Shown piece after piece: positions 36,038 to 49,406 of a stretch of 64,000 bases of DNA (position 1 is its first letter; each line of letters opens with the position of its first letter). Source of the stretch: Rutidosis leptorrhynchoides (taxonomy: Eukaryota > Streptophyta > Magnoliopsida > Asterales > Asteraceae). Location of the stretch: the NCBI RefSeq assembly GCF_046630445.1, contig NC_092333.1, positions 707,263,001 through 707,327,000 of the forward strand. Direction: 5' to 3'. The notes beneath the pieces were generated by a model. The model saw only the letters and a list, made by a program, of their open reading frames with translations, did not search any database and was not told the DNA's origin. A program made the translations under genes and the position numbers.

Positions 36038-37955
36038 TGATGTGAAAGCGAAGGGGTACTAAATACTATAATATTTTAATAGGAAATTACTATTAAATAC
36101 GATACAATTTTACACAAGTTATTTATTTATTTATAGAGTGGATATACCTAAACCTTGCTACAACACTTATAGGCAGTGTACCTAATCGTACAGTAGTGTA
36201 GTTTTTAGTAAGTCCGGTTCGTCCACAGGGAACTAATTGAAAACGTACTATATTTTTATACAACTATATTTATATAAATATATATAATTATATATAGGTA
36301 GTATTATTATTATTATAAAAAGGGGGTTTTACCGTTTAATGACTGGTTTGTCGATATTATATTTTTAGGTGTAAAGATAAATGACAATAATTAAAGTGCA
36401 TAAAATAAATAACGATAAATAAAATGCGATATATAAAATTGCGAGTAATAAAATGACGGTAAATAAAAGTACGATGAAATATGAAATAAAAGTATTATGC
36501 TTATTTAAACTTCCGTAATCATGATGTTCGACGTGTTGATTTTAATTTATTATCATGGGTTAATTGTCCTTTGTCCTGGTTTATTCGATATGTCCATACG
36601 GTTTTTGTCCATAACGGTCCATCGGTCATAAATATAAAGTGCGAGTGTCCTCGTCAAATTAATCTTATACCCGAAGTCAAATATTCCAACTAATTGGGGA
36701 TTCGAACTGTAACAAGGTTTTAATACTTAGTTTAATGAATACACCAAGTCATCGACTGCGTGCAATCCAATGATTTAATACTTTGTTAATAATTACACCA
36801 ATTATCGTTGTATGTAATCCACTCCTGTTTTAATGAGATATGAATATTAATTTATCCAATTGATCAGTTTGAATAATCAATTACCCAACCCGAATAATTA
36901 ATTAAATGATTGTAAAGGATGTCGTATAAACATCACTAAATAGGACATTCGTAATCATTTTAATAATTATTAGATTAACTAATTTGAAAATAGGTTCAAC
37001 AGATTCCAATGAGTTGTCGCTCAATTAGACAATACCCCCCATCTATTAATAGTCATAGTCCAATGTCCACAAGTGTCGGTCTTTTGTCCAAACCCGAATT
37101 ATGGTACAAAAATAACCCCATCTTAATATTTAGCCCAACATCATGATTACTTCGATTTAAATAAGCATAATAATAACTTAGTTACGAGACATTAAATTAA
37201 AAAGGAAGAACATAGCTTACAGTGATTATTAATAGCGTAGCGTTACATGGACAGAGTTTCGACTTACAAACTTAAAACATTCGCCACTATAACCTTATTA
37301 TTATTAACTTAAATTAAAATTAAAATTATAAATATAAATATATATATATTTTACGTAGATAGAAAGAAAGAAAAAGGGATGGTTCATCGAGCAGAATTCG
37401 CGAGCTTTTATAGGCCCACTTTGAACTGTACAGCTCCGCGAGTGTGGAGCTTTTGTGCTTCACAGCTCCGCGAGTGTAGAGGTTCGCATTCCAGCTCACA
37501 CAAATTGGATCCTAGGCTGCCGACGTTTATTTTTATAATATATAAATATAATATAAATATAATTTACATAATTAATTATATATTATATTATATTTATGTG
37601 CATAGTTGACTTGTAATTTTAGGTCCGTTGCGTCGTGCATTGAAAGTTGGTTCATGTCTCGGTTCCGGATTTTTGAACGCCTTTTCGTATAATTTAATAT
37701 CTTGTACTTTGCATTTCGCGACTTGTACTCTTGTCATTTTTAGACGTTTCTCATCAATAAATTAAACCACTTGAATTGTATCTTGTACATTTGAGCTTTT
37801 TGGACGTTTGCGGCTTCAAATCTTTGTTTTCATCTTTTGTCTTCGCACTTATTTATTTAAACGAATATTACTTGAAAATAGAACAATTGCAACTAAAAAC
37901 TTTACATATTGGAAGGATATTGCTACTAAATATATGTTCATTTGGAGCACTATCA
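36038..37955 (-). repeat. 3' LTR of element B
   Basis: In element orientation begins TGATAGTGC at 37955 and ends CACATCA at 36038. Contains the GC-rich pair (about 37431-37480) beside a TATAAAAG box (minus strand, about 37404-37411). About 390 bp longer than the other copy. Confidence 0.9.
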
Positions 37956-39883
37956 AATATCCCCACACTTGAACATTGCTTGTCCTCAAGCAATACAGAA
38001 CTTGAAATTAAATCACACTTCACTTGAATCACTTTTTTATTCTCACACTTTATACATCAGTGATTTTGATACGGCGGTATAAACAATGATAGTAACGATG
38101 TAGTTTACAGTCCCACGTGACTATAAAAATTTAGATCCATTAAGGAAATTAGATCTTTATAAAAACATTTGATCTTTTGAAAATTCAATCTAGCTTTTAC
38201 CCTAGATAAGTTTTCCGGAATAACCCTTCACCGGTGTTTGCAAATTGTTTTTGTGGGTTTTGTGGGTTTCAGATTTGAAAATTTTAGCTCAAAACTTGCG
38301 GTTTTGTGCCACCCACTTGCTAACCTTGTATTGGGAAAGCAACACGTCCAGTATACTTGTTCCGTATATTACCTTTCGGTAAACTACCGTCCGGTTGTAA
38401 AGGAGAGCGTTGAACAAGCAACTGTTAAGGAAATGTCCCGTGACATGCTTTTGATTATGGTCTATATCGTGTCGAATGCAATTACTATCCTTTGTAGGAG
38501 CAATAGTAAAGATCACCCTATAGTTTTTTGGTCTGGCACAAGGTCCTGTCTTTGACCATGCTATCCAACCACAGTTCTTACGGTTGACACCCGATTTGGT
38601 TCAGGTGACCTAATGAATTCCGGTGAATTCTTAGGATTTTACGTTCAATGGTAATGAACGCATTGAAAATGGTTTTTCAGAAAACAAATCGGTTTTAATT
38701 TGATCAAAATATTTTCTCGTTCAAGCTCAAGTTTAGATATCATCGAATTCCATGAGTTTGTAATTCTCAATCTTTAAAGTCAATCTCAAGGATTGAGTAA
38801 TATCAGTCTTAAAAGCTGATTTTTAATCTTTAAGGAGATTATCCTTTCTGGGGGTCTGATTCATTAGTCTTATTAAGCTAATTTGCACGGCGCCCTCCTT
38901 ATTTTACGAGACAGATCCTCTCATGGTTAGAATAAGTCTGACCACATGGCAACCCTGTTTGATACTGAGGTCCGTGGATTTCCTGCTGATTTTAGAGATG
39001 ACTTTTCTAGATTTTTCGTCAACCTACAGCTGGTCTGGACGACAACTTCTTGGCCTAAATCAAGAAGCGCGTGTCTTTTTTGAAAGACTTTACTTCCTTT
39101 TGATGATGGAATTGATTCATCGTGTAGATCCATCTTTCTTTCAAATATATTACAGTAATTCGGGTAAAACTGATTAGTTTAGTCCAAAGGAAAAGTACCT
39201 GCAATAATCTTGTACAAATATGTGATATATGTTTTGAAGAACTTGGTAAACTCTTCCCACACTTAGCTTTTATTTATTCTTTTCTTTGCCTTTTTATTGT
39301 CCTCTATTCCATTTTAAATGAATTCTAACATTTTTGGTTATTTCTCAATTTATGTCCTTTCCGAGGTAACAATAATTTCGGTGTTAACACCTAGTTTTAT
39401 CGCTTATAAATATGTATAAACATGATTTTGAATTCATTTAGTTGAAATTTTTTAAAATTTTACTAGAATTGGGTAGCTGTTCTTTATTATCAGAGAGCAC
39501 TAGATTCTAATACAACTACTGCGTTACTAGTATTTTTTAATGGTAACCAAGCGTTAAAATCAAAAAATTTTAATATCCGAAAGAATTTAACCCCTTTCCC
39601 ACACTTAAGATCTTGCAATGCCCTCATTTGCAAGAAATCAGTAACAATTTAAATTATTGAGGGTGATTAGCGTAAAAAGATGATTAAAATTTTACCAAAG
39701 TTTCCAAACATATTGTTGTATGCTTTAAATGATAAATGGTGCACTTCATTTGTTCATTCCGTCTGTTGTTACATCACGTTTGTTTTTCGTTTTGTCGTTA
39801 AAATTAGTAGCTTTTGCTGAACTTTAATGTCAGTTTTTGAAAATGCGCTGTTTTACCCTATTTTGTACATAAGATAAACTACA

Positions 39884-39959
<76 letters not shown>

Positions 39960-40497
39960 AACCTTTATTTATTAAAACAATTTAAATGAATAATTTTTTT
40001 AAAATTTTGTTTCCTTTTACTTTAGGTAGTTTCGGTATGTTACCTAGTCCGTCCCTCGACAAAATTTAAAATTTGTTGTTTTTAAAGCTATTGTTTTATA
40101 AGAAAAGATTTTTGGGTTTTTAAATTTTTTGGTATACTTTAGATCAATAAAATTAAAAATAATGATAACAAAATTTGTCACCCCGCCCTCGGGTAAAGCA
40201 ATTTCAGTTCCATGACCTAGTCTTTAACTTACGACGAATTTTAAAAATCATTTTTTTAAACGTAATGAAATAAAGTAAATTTTGTTTTTAAATTCACACA
40301 AAACTTAAATTTAAAAATTCATATAAATTTCATATAAAACCTATAAAATAAAAAATTTAGAATAGGGGGAGAAAACTAGTTATTTAGTGTCTGCTAGCGG
40401 AAAAGACCAATCGGATTCCATTCTCGGAACTACAAGAGAACATAACAACTAACTTTAGACAGCATTTTCTTTTTAGAACATTTGAATCTCCCCACAC
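37956..40497 (-). other. 3' untranslated region of element B
   Basis: No coding domain. In element order it holds a GTGTGGG tract near 39250, a hairpin plus GTGTGGG module (39634-39598), a (TA)n run, a block conserved with element C (about 39100-38830), and at the LTR border the hairpin ATTGCTTG-AGGA-CAAGCAAT (37994-37975) followed by the polypurine tract AGTGTGGGGATATT (37968-37956 area). Confidence 0.7.
39887..39955. repeat. (TA)n microsatellite, about 69 bp
   Basis: Uninterrupted AT/TA dinucleotides inside the 3' untranslated part of element B. Likely hypermutable in length. Confidence 0.97.
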
Positions 40498-40753
40498 TTA
40501 GGTAGTTGTGGTGTCGAAATTGTGCTTAACTTCATTGTCAATTTCTCTTGGACCATAATCAACTTGCATATTTGTGACTTTTGCTTTAAGCCATTGGTCG
40601 GATTCCTGTGCAATTTTCACAAATTCAACTAGTTTTGCCTTTTCTTTAGGCGATAGATTGGATACTAACCGGTTACATAACTTAAAGTTCCCCTTGGTTC
40701 TAGCATCGCGAATCCATTTAATAAGTTTCTTCATTGAACTATTAATAACGGGG
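40498..40753 (-). pseudogene. C-terminal end of element B's gag-protease reading region (fossil)
   Basis: A basic, helical stretch (MKKLIKWIRDARTKGNFKLC, then LSPKEKAKLVEFVKIAQESD) lies directly left of element C and on the same strand as the gag-protease part on the other side. It has no counterpart in A or C that I can see and ends in an Asp/Thr-rich tail. Function unknown. Confidence 0.55.
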
Positions 40754-43097
40754 TGATATTGCTTTAAACATACATATATTTTGACGCAATATCATTTATA
40801 TTTCATCAGCTTTTACCGAAACGAAGACATTCAAATGCATAATTTACGAGAAAAACGACAAAAGTAAACGCGAGCTTGAAGTTTGAAGAAATGATAATAA
40901 ACGACGAGTTTAAACCAAATATATATCAAAGATAACGTTACTCGAATGCAAGTCCAAGATGATCGAAGAGAAAGAGCTCAAATTGAAAAGTTCCAAGTCG
41001 ATATATGTCAACACGGGATCAACAAAGAACAAACGAAAAATAAAAATTAGAAAACTGTCGAATACTCTTACGCGTCTCGCGTACTTACCTACGCGAAACA
41101 CGTAGTAATTTGTTCCTACGAGAATCGTGTGGATGTCTACGCGAAACGCGTAATCTCCTGTCCAGATTCAGATCTGAAATGAACATGGGACGGTTGCTTT
41201 TGAGTATATTAGTATTACTTTTTCAGGCTTTACAGATGAATGATAGTCCTTTTGACCTATTACTTGAATCTCAACTCTTATAATACGGAGTACTATTATC
41301 ACCAGAAGGGACACAAGGAGAGATAGAGAACACATTTGATACAGCTCCAAAAATATATACAACAACATTTACATCATTTTTTAGCTACTGTATTTTATTT
41401 TCAAGTACCAATATTAATTTCAGTTTCAAGATTCAATTTTTAGGATAGTTCCAGTTTTGAGGGTGTATTGTTCGTGATTAAGGGTATTATTGTACGCGCT
41501 AAAGGGGTGTTGTTATTGTAATTTTCTATCGTTTAAAGTAAATGAGAGTGAAGATTTTTGTAAGTATATACCATTAAAATTATCGTTATCAATTTTTATC
41601 GTTATTATTATGTTTGTAATTTTATATTTTCATGTTTACCTTAGTATAATGAGTAGCTAATTTCCCTAGTGTTTGCTTAGATATAGAGCCCCTAGTGAAA
41701 TGGATTTTTATCATTTGTAATAATTAAAATGTAAATTTTAGTATTTTTAACATTGAGCCTAATTAAAAGAACCATTATTATGTACCTGGATATTCAACCC
41801 CTGTCACTCAATTTGTTAGATTAAAATAACGAAAGTTATTTTTATCTATATAAATTAAGCTTTAACATTAAAAGTGATCTAGACGAATTTATGAATAATT
41901 TACTAACACTAAATTAGAAATAAAGTTCGGTGGTTTGGGTAATATTACGAGTCATATAATAGTGAAATTGTAAAAAGGGAAACCGTTATGATTTGGGTTT
42001 TGGCGAAGGTCAAAACTGGGTTGGGTCTCAATTTAAATACTTAAGGACTAGTAACTATCTAAATATAATCCAATGAAAATTAGATTTAATTTAGTTAGTT
42101 AAAACTTTATATTTATTCGAAAGGAAAATATAAGTTTTATACTAATCATTTTAATACGAGCTTAAACTTAAAACAATCCATAGATCTAGAGGTAACACAT
42201 TTAAGTAACCACTCCCATTTATATATATTGTAAAATTATTATTATTATTATTTACGTATTATTATTATTATTACACACTAAAATATAAAAATTACATCAA
42301 AATACTCAAATCTGTACCAGCACTGTTTGTCACATGGACTATAACATACGCGGATTGTGTATAATTCTATACGATACGCGTAAGTTTTAAAACATACGCG
42401 GAACGCGTATATCATTACGCGAAACGCGTAAGTATTAATACGAGTACTGTAGCAATTAGGTTAAAATCTAGGGTTTTAAATATTTTATTATTATATTTAA
42501 GTTATTAATTTATAACTAGTATTTAAGATAATAATTTATAATTAGTAATTAGTTTATAATTAGTTAATTATTATAATTCCTATTAATTTATATTAATTTA
42601 ATTAAAATATGTTATTTAGTTAATTTAAATAAATTTATATTATAATTGCTCAAAACAAAATTCTAATCAATTAGTTTTATTAAAAGTTATTATTTTATTA
42701 ATTATCATTTAGTAATAAACTTATTAGTATAATTTCAATTAATTCACTTTTAAGTTAATAATTATAAATAATGTATTCGTATAAATTAATAAGTAGTTCA
42801 ATTAAATTAGGATTAAGTTATATTTTATTATTATTATGTAGTATTATAAATTCCTAATCCAAAACCCCCTTTAAATAAGTTTTACCTCAAAGACTATTAA
42901 AAAATTAATTTGAACACTGTCTCCCTGTGGAACGAACCGGATTTACCAACAAACTAAACTACACGGATAGGACTAGTTGCCTATATATGTTTGAAACCAA
43001 CCTAAATTCATTAAAATACTATATATACAATAAATCAATTCGTGTAACAAAACAACTCAAATCCGTTCATAAATAAAGGTACTGTTTCAACGCATCA
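40754..43097 (+). repeat. 5' LTR of element C
   Basis: Begins TGATATTGC and ends GCATCA; GATATTGC is followed by its inverse GCAATATC. Contains a cluster of four TACGCGAAACGCGTA-type units (41067-41153) and a looser second cluster (about 42347-42444). A TATATTA-type box lies about 50 bases after the first cluster. Confidence 0.95.
41067..41153 (+). promoter_or_regulatory. Four near-palindromic ACGCG units in the LTR of element C
   Basis: Units CTTACGCGTCTCGCGTAC, CTACGCGAAACACGTAG, CTACGAGAATCGTGTGG and CTACGCGAAACGCGTAA follow one another within 87 bp. A matching four-unit cluster of 85 bp lies inside the element at 50168-50252, and the 3' LTR copy is at about 54522-54608. Confidence 0.75.
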
Positions 43098-43103
43098 ACT
43101 TTT

Positions 43104-43121
43104 TGGCGCCGCTGCCGGGGA
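43104..43121 (+). other. Primer-binding site of element C (tRNA-Asp type)
   Basis: TGGCGCCGCTGCCGGGGA, identical to the site in element A, six bases after the LTR end. Confidence 0.92.
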
Positions 43122-43230
43122 GCGATTTTCGTTCATAAAGATTTTAATAGACTTTAGGTTATTTTTTTTTTTTAGGAATTCATTACTAGAAAAGCTTTTG
43201 GTGTTATGAATTCATAATAGAAATTAATGC

Positions 43231-46200
43231 ATGAATTTACGTTCCTCCAACACTGAATTAACTCCTCCATATCCTGAACCCGAAAGAGAATTTCACGAAC
43301 GTTTAAAAGCTCAAGAAGTAGAGTCTCTTGCTGAGGATTTAGAATCACTTTCATTAGATTCTAACTCTGAACCAGATATTCAACCAATCATAGAGCCAGT
43401 TATTAAGGAAGAAGAAGAGATGGCTGTTACAAATCAAACGATGGAAGCATTAATGAAGGCGACAAGAATAGGTCAAGGCCACGCAATTATCCAACCTATG
43501 ATGACTGGCGGCTTTGAAATAAAAGGTCAATTCCTTCACATGGTGACTAATACATGCCAATTCGGTGGAGCTCCAAATGAGGATGCTAACGAGCATCTTC
43601 GTAAGTTTATAAGCATTTGCAAGCTATTCAAAATTAAGGATGCCTCCGATGAAGTCGCATGTTTGAAAATCTTTCCATGGTCCCTAAAGGATGATGCAAG
43701 AGATTGGCTAGACTCATTACCAGAAGGTTATATCGAAGACTGGAATGACATGATAGACAAATTCTTGTCAGAGTTCTTCCCTGCTTCAAAAGCAGCAAAA
43801 TTGCAAAGTGATATAAATCATTTCAAGCAAAAGTTTAACGAGACCCTTTATGAAGCTTGGACCCGATTCAACAAAATGCTTAGGGTATGTCCTCAACACG
43901 GGTTGAATACATTCCAAAAAGTCCAAATATTCTATAAAGGAGTAAATGTTGCTACTAGAAAAGATATAGATGTTGCAGCTGGAGGTTCGATAATGAAGAA
44001 AATACCAGAAGATGCTCACACAATCATTGCCAATATAGCAGCACATTCCCATAATTGGCATCAAGAGATAGAATTCTCTAGATCATCAACTATTGCTAAT
44101 ATCGAAAGCAATGATGAAATTGCTTCTTTAAAATTTCAAATGGCAAATCAAGCAAGACAAATTGAGAAAGTAACCAAGGAAATGCATGCTATCAGGGTAG
44201 GATGTGAAATGTGCCAAGGCCCCCATCTTACTAGAGATTGTGATAAAACAACGATGGAAGAGCAAGCAAATTTCCTAGGTTACTTGCGAAAAGGTGAAAT
44301 GAATTTCAACGATTTTCCAGCGATAGAATCAAATAACCAAAAATATCCTCCAATTAACAACTACCAAGTAGGAGGACCTTTAGGTTTAAATAATAATAAC
44401 TATCAAGGAGGAAATCTGGTTTACCAAAATAACCGAAATTTCCAAAATCAAAATCAAAATCAAAGAAATGCACCACCAGGTTACAATAACCTAAATAACC
44501 GAAATCAACCTCAACGAATTTATCAAAATAATTTCCAACACAATCAACCACAACCACAACCACAAGAACTTATACAATCACAACCCGAAAAGAAATCCGG
44601 TTTAGAAGATCTCTTAAGAGATTTTATGGTTAAGCACGAGCAAACTGCGGAAATTCAAACTCAACATATTCGAAATCAACAAGCTACGATTCAGAATTTA
44701 GAAAGAGATGTTGGAAGGATCTCACAGTTACTATCAGAGAGGCCACCAGGCGCTCTCCCCTCAAATACTCAAGTGAATCCCAACAACAATCAAACAGGGA
44801 ATGAGCATGTAAATGCTATAACTACTAGAAGTGGTTTAATTGTTAACCCAGAAACTAGTAAGACCTCAGAAGTTCCTTTATCTTCTTCTAGTTTACAAGA
44901 ACCTGTTGATATAGATGAACATGTTGAGAAAGAACAACAAAAAAATGATCCACCTGAGATCATATCAAAGAAAAGTGAAGAAACACCTGTAAAGGTGTAC
45001 AAGGCAACTATTCCATACCCGAAGGCATTAAAGAAAGACAAACTCGCGAGTCAATATCAAAAATTTGCAGATATGATCGAGCAAATTAGCATTAACATGC
45101 CACTCGCGGAAGTTCTTAGGGGTATGCCAAATTATGGAAGGTTTATCAAGGATCTCATAGCCGACAAAGGTAAATATGAAGAGGTTTCAACCACATTCCT
45201 CAATGAGGAATGCTCAGCAATTTTGTAAAAGCAAAAGATGCCATCGAAACTCGGAGATCCTGGTAGTTTCATTATTCCTTGTCTGATGGGAGATTCAGTA
45301 ATGTACGATGCATTAGCTGACTTAGGCGCAAGTATCAATCTTATGCCACACTCTTTATACTTAAAACTAAACCTAGGTGATCTAAAACCAACTAGGATGT
45401 GTATACACCTAGCAGATAGAACTTTTAACTATCCTATTGGTATTGCCGAAAACCTACCAGTTAAAGTCAATCATTTAATCTTTCCTGCCGACTTCGTTAT
45501 CCTTGAAATGGAAGAAGATAGCAAGGTTCCCCTAATTCTAGGGCGACCATTTCTAAATACCGCTGACGCGATTGTGCATGTTAAAGATAAAAAGCTTAGT
45601 CTAGGTGTAGGGAAAGATAGAGTTACCTTAAACATAGACAAGGCTATGAAACAACCTATCTCCTCCGATGACGAATGTTATAAGTTAGACATTGTTGATT
45701 GTTGTGTTGAAAAAGAATTGCAAGAATTACTAAATATAGACACCTCAAACTTCACCCCAATGAGTGAAGGTGATGAATTCGATGTAGAACTTGAACTTGA
45801 CGAATTGTTGAAAGTAGTCATCGATGAAGATTGCTGTGAGGAAGAAATTCTCAAGGAAGATGAACCCTTTGAAGAAATTACCGATGGTAACAGGTTCCGA
45901 ATAAAATCTTCCTTGGAAGAACCACTAACCTTGGAGCTTAAAGAACTCCCGGAACATTTGGAGTATGCTTATCTCCAAGGTACATCACAATTACCTGTTA
46001 TAATTTCATCAAAACTTTTCAATGACGAAAAGAGTAGGTTAATGTCCGTTCTAAAAACTCATAAGAAAGCAATTGCTTGGAAAACAACCGATATTCCAGG
46101 GATTAACCCCGCTTATTGTACTCATAAGATTCTAATGGAAGAAGATTTTAAACCCGTGGTACAAAGACAACGAAGGTTAAACCCTAACATGAAAGAAGTT

Positions 46201-48839
46201 GTCAAAAAGGAGGTTATCAAGTTACTTGATGCCGGGTTAATATACCCTATATCCGATAGCCCATGGGTTAGTCCTGTTCAAGTGGTACCCAAGAAAGGAG
46301 GTACAACTGTTGTTCTTAATGATGATAATGAACCTGTTCCTACAAGAACAGTCACTGGTTGGAGAGTCTGTATAGACTACCGTCGTTTAAACGACGCCAC
46401 AAGGAAAGATCATTTCCCACTTCCTTATATTGACCAAATGCTAGAACGTTTAGCGGGGAAAGAGTACTATTGTTTCCTTGATGGATTCTCCGGTTATTTT
46501 CAAATTCCCATTGATCCAAAAGACCAAAACAAGACAACTTTTACTTGTCCATTTGGTACATTCGTATACCGACGAATGCCGTTCGGATTATGCAACGCGC
46601 CAGGCACCTTTCAAAGGTGTATGATGGCAATATTTCATGACATGATAGAAGGAAGTATGGAAGTCTTTATGGACGATTTCTCTGTTTTTGGAGACTCCTT
46701 CGATTCATGCCTTTCAAACCTTGAGCGAATGTTAATTCGTTGTGAGGAATCAAATCTTGTTTTAAATTGGGAAAAATGCCACTTCATGGTGAAGGAAGGC
46801 ATTGTTTTAGGACACAAGATTTCTCGAGATGGAATGGAAGTAGACAAAGCTAAGATCGATGTAATCTCAAAGCTTCCTCCTCCAACTAATGTTAAAGGAA
46901 TTCGAAGTTTCTTAGGTCATGCGGGATTCTATCGACGATTCATAAAGGATTTTTCCAAAATCGCTAGACCCATGACTAAACTTCTCGAGAAAGACAGTAC
47001 ATTCGATTTCAATAACGAATGCTTACAAGCTTTCTCCATTCTAAAAAATAAACTTACGAATGCACCCATTATGGTATCACCCGACTGGTCCAAACCTTTC
47101 GAGCTAATGTGTGATGCTAGTGATTTCGCGATGGGAGCTGTTTTAGGTCAACGTCAAGATAACAAATTTCAACCAATTTACTACGCAAGTAAAACACTTA
47201 CAGGAGCTCAGTTGAATTACACAACTACTGAGAAGGAGCTCCTTGCAGTAGTTTTTTCTTTCGATAAGTTTATATCTTACTTAGTGTTATCTAAAACAAT
47301 TGTTTATACCGATCATTCAGCCCTAAAGTACTTATTCAAAAAGCAAGATGCTAAACCTAGACTAATTCGTTGGATTCTTCTCCTACAAGAATTCGACATT
47401 GAAATTAAGGATAAAAAGGTGCTGAAAATCTCAGTGTGGATCACTTATCCCGTCTTGGAAATCCTAACTTAGAAACACTCGACGAATCTGTTATTCACGA
47501 TACTTTTCCGGACGAGTTCCTTATGAGAATTGAAACAGAAGAAGAAATTCCATGGTTTGCGACCTATGCTAATTATCTAGCCGCGGGAATTCTTGTTAAA
47601 AATCAAACTTATCAGCAAAAGAAAAAATTCTTTGCTGATCTGAAGTTTTACTTCTGGGAAAGCCCTAACCTCTTTCGTATAGGGGCTGGCCAAGTTATTC
47701 GTCGATGTGTATACGGCAAAGAAGCGCAACAAATTCTAGAGCAATGTCATGAAGGACCGGCTGGTGGACATTTCGGACCAAGCTATACAGCCAAAAAGGT
47801 TTTTGACTCAGGTTTTTACTGGCCTACAATTTTTAAAGATGCATACAATATGATAAAAACTTGTGATGCTTGTCAAAGATCTGGAAATATCTCCAAGAGA
47901 GACGAAATGCCACAACAAAGCATCCTAGTATGCGAAGTGTTCGACATTTGGGGTATTGACTTCATGGGACCATTCCCCGCTTCTAACAAATGCAAATGCA
48001 TTCTCGTGGCAGTCGATTACATTTCTAAATGGGCTGAAGCAAAAGCCCTACCCACTAATGATGCTCGAGTTGTTGTCAACTTTCTTAAAAATCTTTTCTC
48101 GCATTTTGGGATTCCAAAAGCATTAATCAGTGATCGTGGAACTCATTTTACAAATCAACTACTCGATAAAGTGCTAAAAAAGTACGGAGTTAATCATCGT
48201 TTTTCAACTTCTTACCACCCTCAAACGAGTGGCCAAGTTGAAAACACAAACAGAGGTCTTAAATGAATTTTAGAAAGAACGGTTAAAAATAATCCAAAAA
48301 TCTGGCATCGAAAGCTAGATGATGCGCTTTGGACATTTAGAACCGCATTTAAAACACCCATCGGTACTACACCTTTCCAATTGATTTACGGTAAGGCTTG
48401 TCATTTACCTGTCAAAGTTGAACACAAGGCATACTGGGCTCTGAGAGAATGTAATACCGACCTTGTGAAAGCCGGAGAAAACCGATTCTTACAACTGAAT
48501 GAATTAGATGAATTAAGACTACAAGCGTATGAAAACTCTAAAACATACAAGGAGAAAACTAAAAGATGGCACGATGCACGGTTAAAAGAAAAGAAAGAAT
48601 TTGAACAAGGGGATAAAGTATTAGTATTCCAATCACGTTTTAAGTTTTCACCTGGGAAACTTAGATCCCGATGGACTGGGCCATATATAATAAAACAAGT
48701 TTTTCCATCTGGATATGCAGAATTATATAGCAAAGACGGTGTAACTTTCAAAGTGAACGGTCATCGACTCAAATTATACTTTGAAGGAATCAATACTACG
48801 GAAAGAGACGAGATCACATTCTACCCTAAGGACAAGTAA
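43231..48839 (+). pseudogene. Gag-pol coding region of element C (fossil)
   Basis: Gag core (IFPWSLKDDARDWLDSLPEG, EFFPASKAAKLQSDI) near 43670-43810; knuckle-like CEMCQGPHLTRDC near 44205-44245; Asn/Gln-rich linker; aspartic protease (DALADLGASINLMPHSLYLK, LILGRPFLN) near 45300-45560; reverse transcriptase (GWRVCIDYRRLNDATRKDHF, VFMDDFSVFGD) near 46180-46780; RNase H (FELMCDASDFAMGAVLGQR, DHSALKYLF) near 47090-47340; integrase zinc region ([20 protein letters not shown] ... CDACQRSG) near 47740-47890 and core ([39 protein letters not shown]) near 47950-48260; integrase C-terminal part to 48839. Athila lineage; a few breaks. Confidence 0.92.
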
Positions 48840-48989
48840 ATTCAGGGTAACTTTAAGGTTTTTCAACTCCATTCTCGAACTTTATTTTCATCTTTAAGAG
48901 TGGGGTTTGTTCGGTCTTTCCCTAGCAGACACTAAAGAACTAGTCTTCTCCCTCCATTCTACCTTTTTTTTTCTTTTCGTTTTTATTTA

Positions 48990-49406
48990 TTGTATATTTT
49001 CAAAATGCGCAATCAATATGTCTACAACCATTTCCTTTTGATGTGCGATAAAATTTTACCGAGGGACGTGGTATTAGATATAAAGAATAAATGCGATCAG
49101 GCGAGTAAAGAAATAAGGCAAAAACTTAACGAGAAAAATTATGCCAAAGGAAAATCTAAATCAGCTAAGAAACGTCGAGCGCGTCATTTGGGCAAATGTG
49201 TAAAATGTGGAAAACCAGCTCATTTTGGAAATTGCCCAAAGAACCAGACGGACTCTAATTACGAGTACGTAACCTTATGCCGAGAAGGGTCTTTTAAATG
49301 TTCAAAGGAAAACCTCTTAAACCAACGAGGTTACGCCTACGAAGCCATGGGGGGCCAAATGATGCGACTCCACTACGAGGCGAGTCAACGCGGTTTCACA
49401 ATCTAA
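48990..49406 (+). CDS. Small basic zinc-knuckle protein between pol and the env-like region of element C
   Basis: An open frame of 138 codons starts at ATG 48990, about 150 bases after the integrase region. The N-terminal half is helical and charged (LPRDVVLDIKNKCDQASKEI). A strongly basic stretch (KGKSKSAKKRRARH) follows, then a CCHC-like knuckle (CVKCGKPAHFGNC, residues ~70-82) and two more cysteines further on. A knuckle protein separate from gag in this position is not part of the standard Athila layout as I know it. It could bind the element's RNA. I see no close relative in A or B within the window. The frame appears intact, but the element as a whole is a fossil. Confidence 0.6.
   Translation: MYIFKMRNQYVYNHFLLMCDKILPRDVVLDIKNKCDQASKEIRQKLNEKNYAKGKSKSAKKRRARHLGKCVKCGKPAHFGNCPKNQTDSNYEYVTLCREGSFKCSKENLLNQRGYAYEAMGGQMMRLHYEASQRGFTI

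Noticed and set aside
39887-39955. (TA)n run as an origin or a scaffold-attachment site
   Set aside because: It is a simple dinucleotide microsatellite inside a retrotransposon untranslated region; nothing else supports a function.
42347-42444. Second ACGCG cluster in the LTR of C as part of the same fixed module
   Set aside because: Units are looser and unequal in spacing, so I did not count it as matching the internal copy; it may be a decayed relative.
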